Shown here piece after piece: positions 1 to 7,789 of a DNA stretch of 12,247 nucleotides. Position 1 is the first letter of the stretch, and each line of letters begins with the position of its first letter. Location of the stretch: positions 1-12,247 of the forward strand of contig CAIVZW010000835.1 of NCBI GenBank assembly GCA_903910495.1, read 5' to 3'. The DNA comes from an uncultured beta proteobacterium. GTDB taxonomy: Bacteria > Pseudomonadota > Gammaproteobacteria > Burkholderiales > Rhodocyclaceae. The position numbers and the translations under genes were made by a program. The notes beneath the pieces are model-generated. The model saw only the letters and a list, made by a program, of their open reading frames with translations, was not told where the DNA came from and made no database searches.

Positions 1-1
1 C

Positions 2-424
2 CTGATCAATGAACTCGATTCCAGCCTGACCGCACTGGCCTATGACGGCGTGCAGGGCTGTTTCAGCGAGTTGCAGACCGTGCCCACTCTGCCCGAAGAT
101 TTCAGCGGGGAAAGCACCTGTGCTGACGTCCATGTTTCGCCTTGCGGGCGCTTCGTGTATGCCTCGAACCGTGGCCACGACAGCATCGTCATGCACCGGA
201 TAGACCGCGCCAGCGGGTTGCTCAGACGGATTGGCCATGTTTCGACCGGAGGAAGAACGCCACGGAATTTTGCTCTGGATCCCCAGGGGCATTTCCTGCT
301 GGCGGCCAACCAGGATAGCGATACGATCGTGAGCTTCCGCATCGACCAGGAAAGCGGAGCACTCGAACCCACCGGACACGTCACACCGGTGCCAACGCCG
401 GTGTGCGTTAAATTCTTCGACTGA
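2..424 (+). CDS. Lactonase family protein (6-phosphogluconolactonase-like beta-propeller), C-terminal part
   Basis: The reading frame is open from base 2 to the TGA at 422-424, so the gene starts upstream of the window; about 140 C-terminal codons are visible. The GTG at 50 is internal to this frame and is not a credible start. The segments CADVHVSPCGRFVYASNRGH (residues about 40-59 of the visible part) and FALDPQGHFLLAANQDSD are the repeated blade motifs (SPDGRFLYVSNRG type) of the PF10282 seven-bladed propeller, and the end resembles the terminal GHVTPVPTPVCVKF blade of that family. Family members hydrolyse 6-phosphogluconolactone or other aldonolactones and are usually about 340-390 residues. 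The gene runs toward the minus-strand cluster, so it is convergent with it and not in the same transcript. A lactonase would fit an oxidative sugar pathway, but the link to the neighbouring cluster is inference. Confidence 0.85.
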   Translation: MINELDSSLTALAYDGVQGCFSELQTVPTLPEDFSGESTCADVHVSPCGRFVYASNRGHDSIVMHRIDRASGLLRRIGHVSTGGRTPRNFALDPQGHFLLAANQDSDTIVSFRIDQESGALEPTGHVTPVPTPVCVKFFD

Positions 425-601
425 AATCCCGGATGATTTGATCCTCCTTGTTTTCCACTCCGGCAAGGTTTCTTCTGCAATTCGGCCAAGTGCCTGTCTT
501 AAGACGGATCATCCACTAGCCGTTATGGCAGGGATGGGAATCGATGGTGGCTGATAATCGCAACTTTCTGTTCAATCATGACGATTCCAACATTTGTAGG
601 G

Positions 602-1618
602 TTATTGCTTCTTTTTCTTGAGCTTTAGGAGTTTTTGAGCGTTCTCGTAATAGAGCTTTGCTCGGTCGGAATCGGAAATGTCAAGAGAATCAATAGCTGC
701 GATGGTGTCGCGGATCACCAATTCGCCGCGCTCTTTGTCGAATGGACAGTCGGTGCCAAACATCACGTGATCCGTACCGAAGAAGTTGATCCCGCATTGA
801 ATTGCTGAGCGTGATCCGAGAACGGCCGTATCAGCATAGAACTGACGGAAATACTCGACAGGGCGCTTGGCCATGCGCTTGAGAATTGCGCCATAGTCTT
901 CGTCGGCAGTGCGACTACCCAATTCATCCCACCCATGACCCACGCGACCTTCAAAGAAAGGCACCATGGCTCCGCAATGATGGGTGATTACGCTCAAATC
1001 GGGATAGCGCTCAAACATGCCGGAAAATACGATCCGGGCCATTGCGGCGCTTGTTTCGTAAGGCCAGCCGAAGGTCCACCAAATCTCGTACTTTGATTTG
1101 TTTTCACTGGCGTAGTCGGAGAATTGAGGGGGGCGCGCTGGATGCATCCAGATCGGCTTGCCGTGCTTGCCGACGACCGAGTCGATGATTGGCGCATAAT
1201 CAGGGTGATCCAGCGGGACGCCGTTAACGTTGGTAAACAGTTGCACACCTGCGGCGCCTAGCGCAAACGAACGCTCTATTTCAACCAGGCACGCTTCAAT
1301 ATTATTCATTGGCAAGGCAGCAACCCAAACAGGGAAGCGATCAGGATACTGGGCAACCAATTCGGCCAAACCATCATTGGCAATGCGAGCCAATTCCGGG
1401 GACTGATCAGGTGTGCCAAGTGATTCCAGCGGAGGCATCGACAGGGTCAGTACCTGAGTGTAATCCGGATAACGATCCATGATCTCGAAACGAGCTTTAA
1501 GATCATAGAGCGTGTTGATACTGAACCAGCGCTTGAGTTTTGCCTTGTCAGTGACTATTTCGTTCAGCTTTTCAAAATAGGCAGGCGGGAAAATATGGGA
1601 AAAAATATCGAGTTTCAT
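602..1618 (-). CDS. Amidohydrolase family protein (PF04909, ACMSD/decarboxylase-like)
   Basis: This is a 338-residue TIM-barrel metal-dependent hydrolase or decarboxylase. Visible landmarks are the N-terminal strand MKLDIFSHIFP (1-11), KPIWMHPARPP with metal ligand H159 (154-164), WPYETSAAMARIVFSG (185-200), VITHHCGAMVPFFEGRV with H213/H214 (210-226) and VMFGTDCPFD with D290 (285-294). In most relatives the first strand carries an HxH metal pair; here it reads F6-S7-H8, so the first histidine is replaced by Phe. The family includes aminocarboxymuconate-semialdehyde decarboxylase, resorcylate-type decarboxylases and lactone hydrolases, and the sequence does not decide between them. The ATG at 1618 has GAGG about 9 bases upstream. 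The C-terminus ends in a lysine-rich tail (LKLKKKKQ). It is the last gene of the minus-strand group, 181 bases after the oxidoreductase, so co-transcription is likely but not assured. Confidence 0.88.
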   Translation of the reverse strand: MKLDIFSHIFPPAYFEKLNEIVTDKAKLKRWFSINTLYDLKARFEIMDRYPDYTQVLTLSMPPLESLGTPDQSPELARIANDGLAELVAQYPDRFPVWVAALPMNNIEACLVEIERSFALGAAGVQLFTNVNGVPLDHPDYAPIIDSVVGKHGKPIWMHPARPPQFSDYASENKSKYEIWWTFGWPYETSAAMARIVFSGMFERYPDLSVITHHCGAMVPFFEGRVGHGWDELGSRTADEDYGAILKRMAKRPVEYFRQFYADTAVLGSRSAIQCGINFFGTDHVMFGTDCPFDKERGELVIRDTIAAIDSLDISDSDRAKLYYENAQKLLKLKKKKQ

Positions 1619-1678
1619 TTAGTTGCCTCGTTGTAAATGTCTATGCAGATGAACCGAACGTTTTCTTGTTTCAGGAAC

Positions 1679-1724
1679 ATCTTGAAGCACTACCAGTAAC
1701 ATTCCATGTAGTGCTGCTTAAGAT
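1679..1724 (-). other. Imperfect stem-loop between oxidoreductase and amidohydrolase genes
   Basis: AGCACTAC at 1686-1693 pairs with GTAGTGCT at 1708-1715 (8 bp perfect, 14-base loop). The stem continues outward, ATCTTGA (1679-1685) against 1716-1724, with a two-base bulge. There is no T-tract on the minus strand after it, so it is not a standard intrinsic terminator. In the minus transcript it lies between two cistrons and could be an attenuator or an mRNA processing/stability element. Confidence 0.4.
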
Positions 1725-1785
1725 CTGCAGGGCTTCTATTGAGCGAGAGTTTCACAGCCGGCGGTACGTTGCGAGAGGTATTCAT
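1690..1785 (-). CDS. Possible 31-residue small ORF (hypothetical)
   Basis: In the 181-base gap between the oxidoreductase stop and the amidohydrolase start, the minus strand holds an ATG at 1785 and a TAG at 1690-1692, giving 31 codons that begin MNTSRNVPPAVKLSLNRS and end HYMECYW. I see no good ribosome binding site ahead of it (the preceding bases read ACATTGCC) and I do not recognise the product. The last codons lie in the stem-loop at 1679-1724, so it could be a leader-type ORF, but chance is the simpler explanation. Confidence 0.15.
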   Translation of the reverse strand: MNTSRNVPPAVKLSLNRSPADLKQHYMECYW

Positions 1786-1799
1786 GGCAATGTCTACGC

Positions 1800-2951
1800 T
1801 CAGGCTTCGAGTTGTGCCAAATCGATCCAGCGACGCTCTGCCCAACTCTGCAAACCGACCTCCACGAGTTGTACGCCCTTGGCCGCTTCAAGCAGATTCC
1901 ATTTGAAATCACATTCGCCCCAAACATGCTTGAGGTAGAGTTCCCACTGCACCTTGAACGCGTTGTCGTAGTTTGTGCTATCCGGCACAAGAGCCCAATC
2001 ATCATAGAAATTACGTGTCTGACGAACATCCGGATTCCATGTAGGGCGAGGCGTGTTGACACGCGCCTGTGTCCAGCAATCCGTCAGCCCGGCTACAGCC
2101 GATCCATGGGTGCCATCAACCTGGAAAGTCACCAGATCGTCGCGGCGCACCCGAACGCACCAGGAACTGTTCATCTGAACGATGACGCCGTTTTCCAGCT
2201 CAAAGGTGGCATAAGCGGCATCGTCGGCGGTGGCCTTGAACGCGTCACCTTTTTCGTCCCAGCGTTGGGGAATGTGCGTGGCACCAAGGCATGAAACACT
2301 CTTGATCGGGCCGAAAACATTGTCCACGACATAACGCCAGTGACAGAGCATGTCGAGGATCATTCCGCCGCCATCCTCACTGCGATAGTTCCAGGACGGA
2401 CGCTGAATCGGTTGCAAATCACCTTCAAAGACCCAGTAGCCGAATTCACCGCGAACCGAAAGGACCTCACCAAAAAAGCCTGCCTTATTCAGCATCTGGA
2501 GTTTCATCAGGCCAGGCAACCACAACTTGTCTTGCACCACACCGTGTTTGATGCCAGCAGCCTTGGCTGTGCGATATAGATCCATGGCCTCGGCAAGATT
2601 GGTAGCCACAGGTTTTTCGCTATAGACGTGTTTGCCTGCGGCGATGGCGCGCTTGAGCAATGCTGGGCGGGCTTGTGTCGTGGCGGCGTCAAAGAAGATC
2701 GTGTCCTTCGGGTTGTTCAGCGCGGCATCCAGATCGGTCGTGAAACGTTCGATGTCGTATTGGACAGCCAACTCCTGAATCTTTTCGGCATTGCGGCCAA
2801 CCAGGATCGGGTCAGGCAGCAGGCGATCACCGTTGGCCAGCAATACACCGCCCTGCTTGCGGATTTCGACGATCGAGCGGACCAGATGCTGGTTCATGCC
2901 CATCCGACCGGTTATACCATTCATGATGATGCCGATTCGTTGTTGTGTCAT
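1800..2951 (-). CDS. Gfo/Idh/MocA family NAD(P)-dependent oxidoreductase
   Basis: The protein has 383 residues from the chosen start. The N-terminal Rossmann domain shows RIGIIMNGITGRMG (5-18), the FFDAATT strand end (86-92) and the family signature HVYSEKPVATNL with E112-K113-P114 (108-119), where the lysine is the usual catalytic residue. The C-terminal sheet domain includes GGGMILDMLCHW (194-205), in which D200 and H204 match the family's substrate-site Asp/His. Enzymes of this family oxidise sugars, inositols or other polyols, or reduce the matching ketones. From general knowledge, relatives with the NGITGRMGMNQHL start and the FGYWVFEGD block tend to sit near DapA-family proteins, as here. 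ATG 2951 was chosen over the in-frame TTG at 2957 because the AAGGA at 2958-2962 directly abuts that TTG and is spaced 6 bases from the ATG. The gene lies 248 bases downstream of transporter 1. Confidence 0.9.
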   Translation of the reverse strand: MTQQRIGIIMNGITGRMGMNQHLVRSIVEIRKQGGVLLANGDRLLPDPILVGRNAEKIQELAVQYDIERFTTDLDAALNNPKDTIFFDAATTQARPALLKRAIAAGKHVYSEKPVATNLAEAMDLYRTAKAAGIKHGVVQDKLWLPGLMKLQMLNKAGFFGEVLSVRGEFGYWVFEGDLQPIQRPSWNYRSEDGGGMILDMLCHWRYVVDNVFGPIKSVSCLGATHIPQRWDEKGDAFKATADDAAYATFELENGVIVQMNSSWCVRVRRDDLVTFQVDGTHGSAVAGLTDCWTQARVNTPRPTWNPDVRQTRNFYDDWALVPDSTNYDNAFKVQWELYLKHVWGECDFKWNLLEAAKGVQLVEVGLQSWAERRWIDLAQLEA

Positions 2952-2957
2952 TTCCAA

Positions 2958-2962
2958 TCCTT
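2958..2962 (-). promoter_or_regulatory. Ribosome binding site of the Gfo/Idh oxidoreductase
   Basis: AAGGA on the minus strand lies 6 bases before ATG 2951. It immediately abuts the alternative TTG at 2957, which rules that TTG out as the initiation codon served by this site. Confidence 0.6.
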
Positions 2963-3147
2963 TTATATCAAAATGCGCATAACAAATTCACCGGCCTATT
3001 GTTGCAGCCGAGTTTCTTCCGCTTGGTATGAGCTGCCAGATCGTTCGTTGTGACGGAGAGAAACAGCTTTCCGGCCTTTAACGAAACCGACCACCGTTGG
3101 TGCAACTAGTGTCGGGATCGAGCAGCAACTACGATCCAATCTCGGTT

Positions 3148-3191
3148 CCGTCCTGTCAGCAGATGCGATAGCCTGCGAGCAGACAGGACGG
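3148..3191 (-). terminator. Stem-loop downstream of MFS transporter 1 (possible terminator/attenuator)
   Basis: CCGTCCTGTC at 3148-3157 and GACAGGACGG at 3182-3191 form a perfect 10-bp GC-rich stem with a 24-base interior, starting 9 bases after the transporter 1 stop codon. No T-tract follows on either strand, so factor-independent termination is unproven. It may instead partly insulate the transporter from the oxidoreductase and amidohydrolase genes or protect the transporter mRNA 3' end. Confidence 0.4.
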
Positions 3192-3199
3192 GCAGATGG

Positions 3200-4582
3200 T
3201 CAGGGCGAGAGTTCTTCGAGAACTTTGCCTTTGGTTTCGATCGCGAAAACCAGTGTCACCAGGCCGCCGACAAGCGCGACAGCGGCAAAGGCCGCGAACA
3301 CATACCGGATGCCGAAGTCGCCTACGATATAGCCGACCAGAATCGGGCCGACCGACGATCCTGCCCGGAGCCAGGCACTGCCGAAACCAGTGCCAATGGC
3401 GCGCAGACGGGTCGGATAGAGTTCGGCCGAGTAGAGATAGAGCGAGAACGCAATAGTCTGCAGTGCCGCGTAAGTGGCAGTCGCAAAGATTACCACCTGG
3501 ATGGCCGTTGTTGCGCCGAGCCAGGAGAGCGTTAGGAGCGGCACCGTCGCGAACAGGAACGCCACCGCATACCAGGCCTTGCGGCCGACCTTGTCGATTA
3601 ACAGGGCGCAAATGATCGAAGCAACGACACCGACGGCCGAGGTGGTCCAGCCATAGGCGAGGCTCGTCTGCAACGGTAGTTTGAACACCGTTTTGTAGAG
3701 CGTGGGCAACCAGGTGATCATGCCGTTGTTGACCAGATAGACGCACACCCACAAGCTCCAGATCGTCAAGGTTCGCTTCAGGTAAATGCCCTTGAACAGT
3801 TCGCGCCAGTCGGAGCGGGCGGTCGCCCTAGGGTCGATCGGGCGCACTACGGGGTCTGGCAGTTCAAGTCCGTGCTTTATCGCATCATCCTCGAGTTTTT
3901 TCACAACAGCCTCGGCTTCCGCGATACGGCCCTTGGAAGCTAGCCAGCGCGGCGATTCAGGCATCATCCAGCGTAGCGGAATGGCCAGTACCGATGGAAT
4001 CAAACCAACGATGAACATCGCTTTCCAGCCGTAAATTGGCACCAGGAAGTAGCCTGCCATGCCGGCGAACATCAGGCCGATCGGGAAGATCACTTCGTAG
4101 AGCAGGAAGAAGCGACCGCGCTTCTTAGCTCCGATGAACTCGTTGATGTAGGCGCTCGCCACCGGCACCTCGCCACCGGTTCCGATTCCCTGGAGGAAGC
4201 GGAACACCATCATGGAGGTACCGCTCCAGGCAAGCAAACATGCGATATCCATCGACACGAACAACACGATGGTGAAAAGGAGAACTTTCAAGCGGCCAAT
4301 CTTCTCGGCCAGCGACCCGAAGAACACCGCACCGATGAGTTGGCCGACATAACCGGCGGAAATTATCAAACCAACCTCGGCCGGCGATAACTTCCACTCG
4401 GATACGAGGCTGGGCATTGCAAAGGCGATGGCCAGCACGGTGTAAGCGTCAAAGAAGGTGGCGACACCGACAATCACTCGGATGAGTTGTAGCCGGCGAG
4501 TGACCGGGAGTCGCTCAATGCGGGCGACGAGCTCAGCATTGGCAGTGTTGTGTGCCGCACTACCGGCAACATGGGTTGTCAT
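3200..4582 (-). CDS. MFS transporter 1 (sugar/organic-acid porter type)
   Basis: This is a 460-residue inner-membrane transporter with about 12 hydrophobic segments. MFS signatures are clear: motif A GSLAEKIGRLK (89-99), RFLQGIGTGGE (128-138), RGRFF (155-159), PESPRWL at the end of the first half (208-214), the second-half motif DKVGRK (330-335), AELYPTRLRA (386-395) and a C-terminal IETKG (448-452) resembling the PETKG of sugar porters. These are typical of the sugar porter, aromatic acid and niacin-type families; the substrate cannot be told from sequence. ATG 4582 is preceded by AGGAGGA (4591-4597). It is divergent from LysR regulator 1, which probably controls it, and heads the minus-strand group with the oxidoreductase and amidohydrolase. 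A close paralogue lies at 6132-7514, with 67 differences by eye over 460 aligned residues and no gaps. Confidence 0.93.
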   Translation of the reverse strand: MTTHVAGSAAHNTANAELVARIERLPVTRRLQLIRVIVGVATFFDAYTVLAIAFAMPSLVSEWKLSPAEVGLIISAGYVGQLIGAVFFGSLAEKIGRLKVLLFTIVLFVSMDIACLLAWSGTSMMVFRFLQGIGTGGEVPVASAYINEFIGAKKRGRFFLLYEVIFPIGLMFAGMAGYFLVPIYGWKAMFIVGLIPSVLAIPLRWMMPESPRWLASKGRIAEAEAVVKKLEDDAIKHGLELPDPVVRPIDPRATARSDWRELFKGIYLKRTLTIWSLWVCVYLVNNGMITWLPTLYKTVFKLPLQTSLAYGWTTSAVGVVASIICALLIDKVGRKAWYAVAFLFATVPLLTLSWLGATTAIQVVIFATATYAALQTIAFSLYLYSAELYPTRLRAIGTGFGSAWLRAGSSVGPILVGYIVGDFGIRYVFAAFAAVALVGGLVTLVFAIETKGKVLEELSP

Positions 4583-4706
4583 AACCTTGATCCTCCTGAT
4601 AGTTATTGCTGCAACCTAACGAGTCCTGTGGCCTGGCAAGCCTTAGGATGTGTGACCTTGCAAGATGCCGCGCAGCGGATTTTCAACAGCTCGTAATGTC
4701 GAGTCG

Positions 4707-4745
4707 CGTGCATGGGAGGCAGTATAGGCAACACTGGGCTATACT
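4707..4745. promoter_or_regulatory. Divergent promoter/operator block, copy 1 (MFS1 / LysR1)
   Basis: AGTATAG (4721-4727) and CTATACT (4739-4745) form a perfect inverted repeat with an 11-base spacer. The left part belongs to a 22-base block, CGTGCATG-GGAG-GCAGTATAGG (4707-4728), found again at 8829-8850 with only the four middle bases varied. The pair could be a LysR-type operator. It could also supply TATACT -10 boxes in both directions, facing the transporter (about 130-base leader) and the regulator (about 55-base leader). I see no strong -35 box for either. Confidence 0.5.
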
Positions 4746-4806
4746 TGAATGTGCAAAATTAGCATTTCAGACTTGCATATTTGACATCGCTTAAAGAGGG
4801 AAATCG

Positions 4807-5739
4807 GTGGATTACTCAGCTTGGAAGTTGTTTTTGGACGCAGTAGAGCGAGGTAGCCTGAGCAAAGTCGCGACAGCTTATAGAACGAGCCAATCGCATG
4901 TCAGCCGTCAGATAGGCGAACTTGAAAATGAGTGTGGGGGGCGTCTGTTCCAGCGCACTGGACGAGGGGTCGTACTTACAGAGTTGGGACAACGAATAGT
5001 TCCGAAAATTAGAGCCTGGCTGGCCTGCACGGAACAAGTTGCAAGTGATATTCGCACGTCCGCAGGAACGCCAATTGGTACGGTACGGATAGGCAGCCTG
5101 TCGTCAACCGCACATCCTCTCGTAACAGCTCTATATCACCAACTCAGGGATCGATACCCGCTCATTCAGTTAACGGTACGTGAAGGACAAGGGGCGCAAC
5201 TTGAGACGTGGTTGGATGATGGTAGTGTCGACTTGGCGATTCTTTATCGAACGAACCCAACGCCAAGAAATGGCGACACTTACCTCGCCGAGACTTCTAC
5301 CTATCTTGTTAGTGCTGCGGGTGATCCGTTGACCGCCAATCCAACGGTGGCGTTTTCCGCATTACACAATCTTCCGCTTGTAACCTTCTGTCGTCCCAGT
5401 AATTGGCGTAATCGCCTTGAGGAACTAAGCATTGAGTACGTGATTTCGTTGAATGTTGCTATGGAGGCAGACTCCATTAGTATGCAGACTCATATCGTGG
5501 CCGATGGCGGCATATATGCGCTTTTGGCGCCATATGCCATTGCAGCATCATCAAAGTTCTGCCTGCTGCAATCATCAAGATTAGTTGATCCAACAATAGC
5601 TCGCTACGTTGCCTTGGCAATGTCTCGCCACGGGCAATTAACACCTGCGTGCCGAACAGTAATGCAGGTGATACGGGAAATTGCACAGTCCGGTGCCGCA
5701 GAGTTGGCGACGCACTTGAATCTTATCAAACAGAGTTGA
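4807..5739 (+). CDS. LysR-family transcriptional regulator 1
   Basis: The 310-residue protein has the standard LysR arrangement: an N-terminal winged helix-turn-helix at about residues 1-60 (WKLFLDAVERGSLSKVA, TSQSHVSRQIGELENECGG, LFQRTGRGVVLTELG), a linker helix, then a substrate-binding domain in which STAHPLVTALYHQL and LVTFCRPSNW are recognisable. The start is GTG 4807, preceded by AAGAGGG at 4794-4800 with a 6-base spacer; this start aligns with the ATG of the paralogue at 8931. It is divergent from MFS transporter 1 over a 224-base gap that holds the inverted repeat, the classic arrangement for a LysR protein regulating its neighbour and itself. Compared with regulator 2 (about 71% identical by eye) it has 8 extra C-terminal residues. 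The inducer is unknown, presumably the transported compound or a derivative of it. Confidence 0.93.
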   Translation: MDYSAWKLFLDAVERGSLSKVATAYRTSQSHVSRQIGELENECGGRLFQRTGRGVVLTELGQRIVPKIRAWLACTEQVASDIRTSAGTPIGTVRIGSLSSTAHPLVTALYHQLRDRYPLIQLTVREGQGAQLETWLDDGSVDLAILYRTNPTPRNGDTYLAETSTYLVSAAGDPLTANPTVAFSALHNLPLVTFCRPSNWRNRLEELSIEYVISLNVAMEADSISMQTHIVADGGIYALLAPYAIAASSKFCLLQSSRLVDPTIARYVALAMSRHGQLTPACRTVMQVIREIAQSGAAELATHLNLIKQS

Positions 5740-6131
5740 TGTTTCCAGGTTCTGAACGCACGTCTGTGGCCTTACGGAAGATTTGAGCAGTCATAACTCA
5801 TGTCTTGCGATACCGAACCATCTAATTATGCCATTTGGGCGCGCTGGTTTGAGAGACCTTATTGGTGGAAAAAACGCAGGTTGGATTCAATATTTGATCA
5901 TGCACTGTTATGAATCTTGATCGGTGATAGGATTTCTAGGTGCCGACAGCAGCCTCGGTTGGGCTAGAGATAAGCATCCAAGCACATCCGAATGGCAGCA
6001 AGGTGATCAGCAAGCCGCCAGCCAACGTCATCAGGCAACTCAGGGCCGTCCACGGTCGGTGACTCCCAGAAATCTAACGACGGTTAACCGAGTCAAGCAA
6101 GCCTTGAACAAACGGGACCGAAGGTTGTTGC
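5740..6131. other. Convergent intergenic region between LysR1 and MFS2 (392 bp)
   Basis: The first 30-50 bases continue the LysR1/LysR2 homology seen after 9839. The rest holds no gene I can support. Two short ORFs were noted: a 37-codon one at 5800-5913 (+) and a 31-codon one at 5936-6031 (-), neither with a ribosome binding site. The hairpin next to the MFS2 stop is listed separately. A 10-bp palindrome CGGTTAACCG lies at 6081-6090 with no clear role. Confidence 0.5.
5936..6031 (-). CDS. Possible 31-residue membrane-like small ORF (doubtful)
   Basis: The minus strand encodes MTLAGGLLITLLPFGCAWML followed by ISSPTEAAVGT and a TAG at 5936-5938. It would be a single hydrophobic helix, and the frame stays open upstream of the ATG for about 16 more codons. 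It could be a small membrane protein or the decayed end of a membrane protein gene. No ribosome binding site is evident and I do not recognise the sequence. Confidence 0.15.
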   Translation of the reverse strand: MTLAGGLLITLLPFGCAWMLISSPTEAAVGT

Positions 6132-6138
6132 TCAAGGC
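6101..6138 (-). terminator. Stem-loop spanning the MFS2 stop codon
   Basis: GCCTTGAACAA (6101-6111) pairs with TTGCTCAAGGC (6128-6138) as an 11-bp stem with one G-U wobble in the minus transcript and a 16-base loop. The 5' arm includes the transporter 2 stop codon. There is no clear T-tract, so this is a possible terminator or 3'-end stabiliser only. Confidence 0.35.
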
Positions 6139-7514
6139 GACAGCTCCTCAAGCACTCTGCCCTTGGTCTCGATCGCGAAGAACAGGGTCACGAGACCACC
6201 GACCAGAGCGACTGCGGCAAAAGCCGAGAACACGTACTGGATTCCGAAGTCACCGACGATATAGCCGACCAGAATTGGACCAACCGCAGATCCTCCCCTA
6301 AGCCAAGCGCTGCCGAAACCGGTCCCTAATGCGCGCAGGCGAGTTGGATAGAGCTCGGCTGAGTAGAGATAGAGTGAGAACGCGATGGTCTGCAGGATCG
6401 CGTAGGCGATTGTTGCCAGGATCACCACTTGGATAGCTGACGTAGCACCGAGGACAGTTAGCGACAGCAAAGGCACCATGGCGAGCAGGAATGCCCCCGC
6501 GTACCAGGGCTTGCGGCCGACCTTGTCGATCAGCAGGGCGCAAATGATCGAGGCGATGACCCCGACGCCCGATGTAATCCAGCCGTATGCGAGACTGGTT
6601 TGCAGCGGGAGCTTGAACACCGTCCGATAGAGTGTCGGTAGCCAGGTAATCATGCCATTGTTGATTAGATAGACGCATACCCATAGCCCCCAGATCGTGA
6701 AGGTCCGCTTCAGGTAGATTCCCTGGAACAGTTCTCGCCAGTCGGACTTGGCGGTCGCCCTGGGGTCGATTGGGCGCACTACCGGCTCGGGCAGGGCAAG
6801 GCCGTGCTTCGTTGCGTCGTTTTCGAGCATTTTCACGACTTTGTCGGCTTCCTCAATACGCCCCTTGGAGGCCAGCCAGCGCGGCGATTCCGGCATTAAC
6901 AAGCGTAGCGGAAGGACCAGTATGGACGGAACTAGGCCGACGACGAACATCGCTTTCCAACCGTAAATTGGCACCAGGAAGAATCCTGCCATGCCGGCGA
7001 ACATCAGGCCGATCGGGAAGATCACCTCGTAGAGCAGGAAGAAGCGGCCGCGTTTGTGCGCCCCGATGAACTCGTTGATATAGGCGCTTGCTACCGGCAC
7101 TTCGCCACCGGTACCGATTCCTTGCAGGAAGCGGAATATCATCATGGATAGTCCGCTCCAAGCGAACAGGCAGGCAATATCCATCGAGACGAACAGAACG
7201 ATTGTGAAAAAGAGGACTTTCAAGCGTCCGAATTTCTCGGCCAGAGATCCGAAGATTACTGCACCGAAAAGCTGGCCGACGTAACCCGCCGAGATAATGA
7301 ATCCGACTTCAGCGGGCGATAGTTTCCATTCGGAAACAAGGCTGGGCATTGCAAAAGCGATGCACAGCACCGTGTAGGCGTCAAAGAAAGTGGCGATGCC
7401 AATGATGATGCGGATCAGGAGCAAACGGCGGGTGACCGGAAGCCGCTCGAGGCGGGCTACAATCTCAGCGTTGGCGGCGCGGTGTGCAGTACCATCAATA
7501 ACTTGGGTTGTCAT
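6132..7514 (-). CDS. MFS transporter 2 (paralogue of transporter 1)
   Basis: This 460-residue transporter is collinear with transporter 1 and has the same motif set: GSLAEKFGRLK (89-99), RFLQGIGTGGE (128-138), PESPRWL (208-214), DKVGRK (330-335), AELYPTRLRA (386-395) and IETKG (448-452). Most differences are conservative swaps within membrane helices (V/I/L/F), with denser changes in the first 13 residues and in the cytoplasmic loop around 220-245. This suggests the same fold and a similar substrate class, with possible drift in specificity. ATG 7514 is preceded by AGGAGGA at 7524-7530, and the leader resembles that of transporter 1, so the duplication includes the 5' leader. The gene upstream in the same direction is the DapA-family lyase, 275 bases away with a strong palindrome between them. 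Co-transcription is therefore possible but uncertain. Confidence 0.93.
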   Translation of the reverse strand: MTTQVIDGTAHRAANAEIVARLERLPVTRRLLLIRIIIGIATFFDAYTVLCIAFAMPSLVSEWKLSPAEVGFIISAGYVGQLFGAVIFGSLAEKFGRLKVLFFTIVLFVSMDIACLFAWSGLSMMIFRFLQGIGTGGEVPVASAYINEFIGAHKRGRFFLLYEVIFPIGLMFAGMAGFFLVPIYGWKAMFVVGLVPSILVLPLRLLMPESPRWLASKGRIEEADKVVKMLENDATKHGLALPEPVVRPIDPRATAKSDWRELFQGIYLKRTFTIWGLWVCVYLINNGMITWLPTLYRTVFKLPLQTSLAYGWITSGVGVIASIICALLIDKVGRKPWYAGAFLLAMVPLLSLTVLGATSAIQVVILATIAYAILQTIAFSLYLYSAELYPTRLRALGTGFGSAWLRGGSAVGPILVGYIVGDFGIQYVFSAFAAVALVGGLVTLFFAIETKGRVLEELSP

Positions 7515-7683
7515 AATGTTGATTCCTCCTGGCTATTATTGCGTAGGCCTGACGAGTACTCAGGGCGTCGTGATCTTTTCCGGGTTGTTCTCATAAGTGA
7601 TCAAGTGCGCGCTGCCTCCCCTCGGCTACTGGACATTCTTGATATCGAATTACTGCGGAATTTCACCAGTCCCCTTGGTTGTT

Positions 7684-7711
7684 GCGGCGGAACGAAATTT
7701 CGTTCCGCCGC
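7684..7711. terminator. Perfect 28-base palindrome between DapA-family lyase and MFS2
   Basis: The half-site GCGGCGGAACGAAA (7684-7697) is followed immediately by its exact reverse complement (7698-7711), giving a 14-bp stem with no spacer. It lies 78 bases after the lyase stop codon on the minus strand. No T-run follows on either side (AACAACC on the minus strand), so it may be a strong hairpin that terminates or stabilises the lyase transcript, or a binding site for a dimeric protein. Confidence 0.5.
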
Positions 7712-7789
7712 TTATCGGTTTCTCCATGGCCCCCTGTTGTGGTATTTCTCGATTAGGGACTTGGCGGACACCGATTAGACCTGTTTCGA

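Noticed and set aside
40..489. 149-codon minus-strand reading frame opposite the lactonase
   Set aside because: It is a shadow of the lactonase gene with no domain motifs; the + strand frame has clear propeller blades.
1812..2294. 160-codon + strand frame across the oxidoreductase gene
   Set aside because: It lies wholly antisense to the well-supported Gfo/Idh gene and has no recognisable motif.
2957..2957. TTG start giving a 385-residue oxidoreductase
   Set aside because: The AAGGA ribosome site directly abuts it; the ATG 6 bases further on fits properly.
3156..3752. 198-codon minus-strand frame overlapping transporter 1
   Set aside because: It is a same-strand out-of-frame shadow of the MFS gene: arginine-rich, no membrane segments, no start context.
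5800..5913. 37-codon + strand ORF after LysR1, rich in Trp and Arg
   Set aside because: No ribosome binding site, no known family and unusual composition; most likely chance.
6298..6684. 128-codon minus-strand frame inside transporter 2
   Set aside because: It is the paralogous counterpart of the previous shadow frame and shares its cause.
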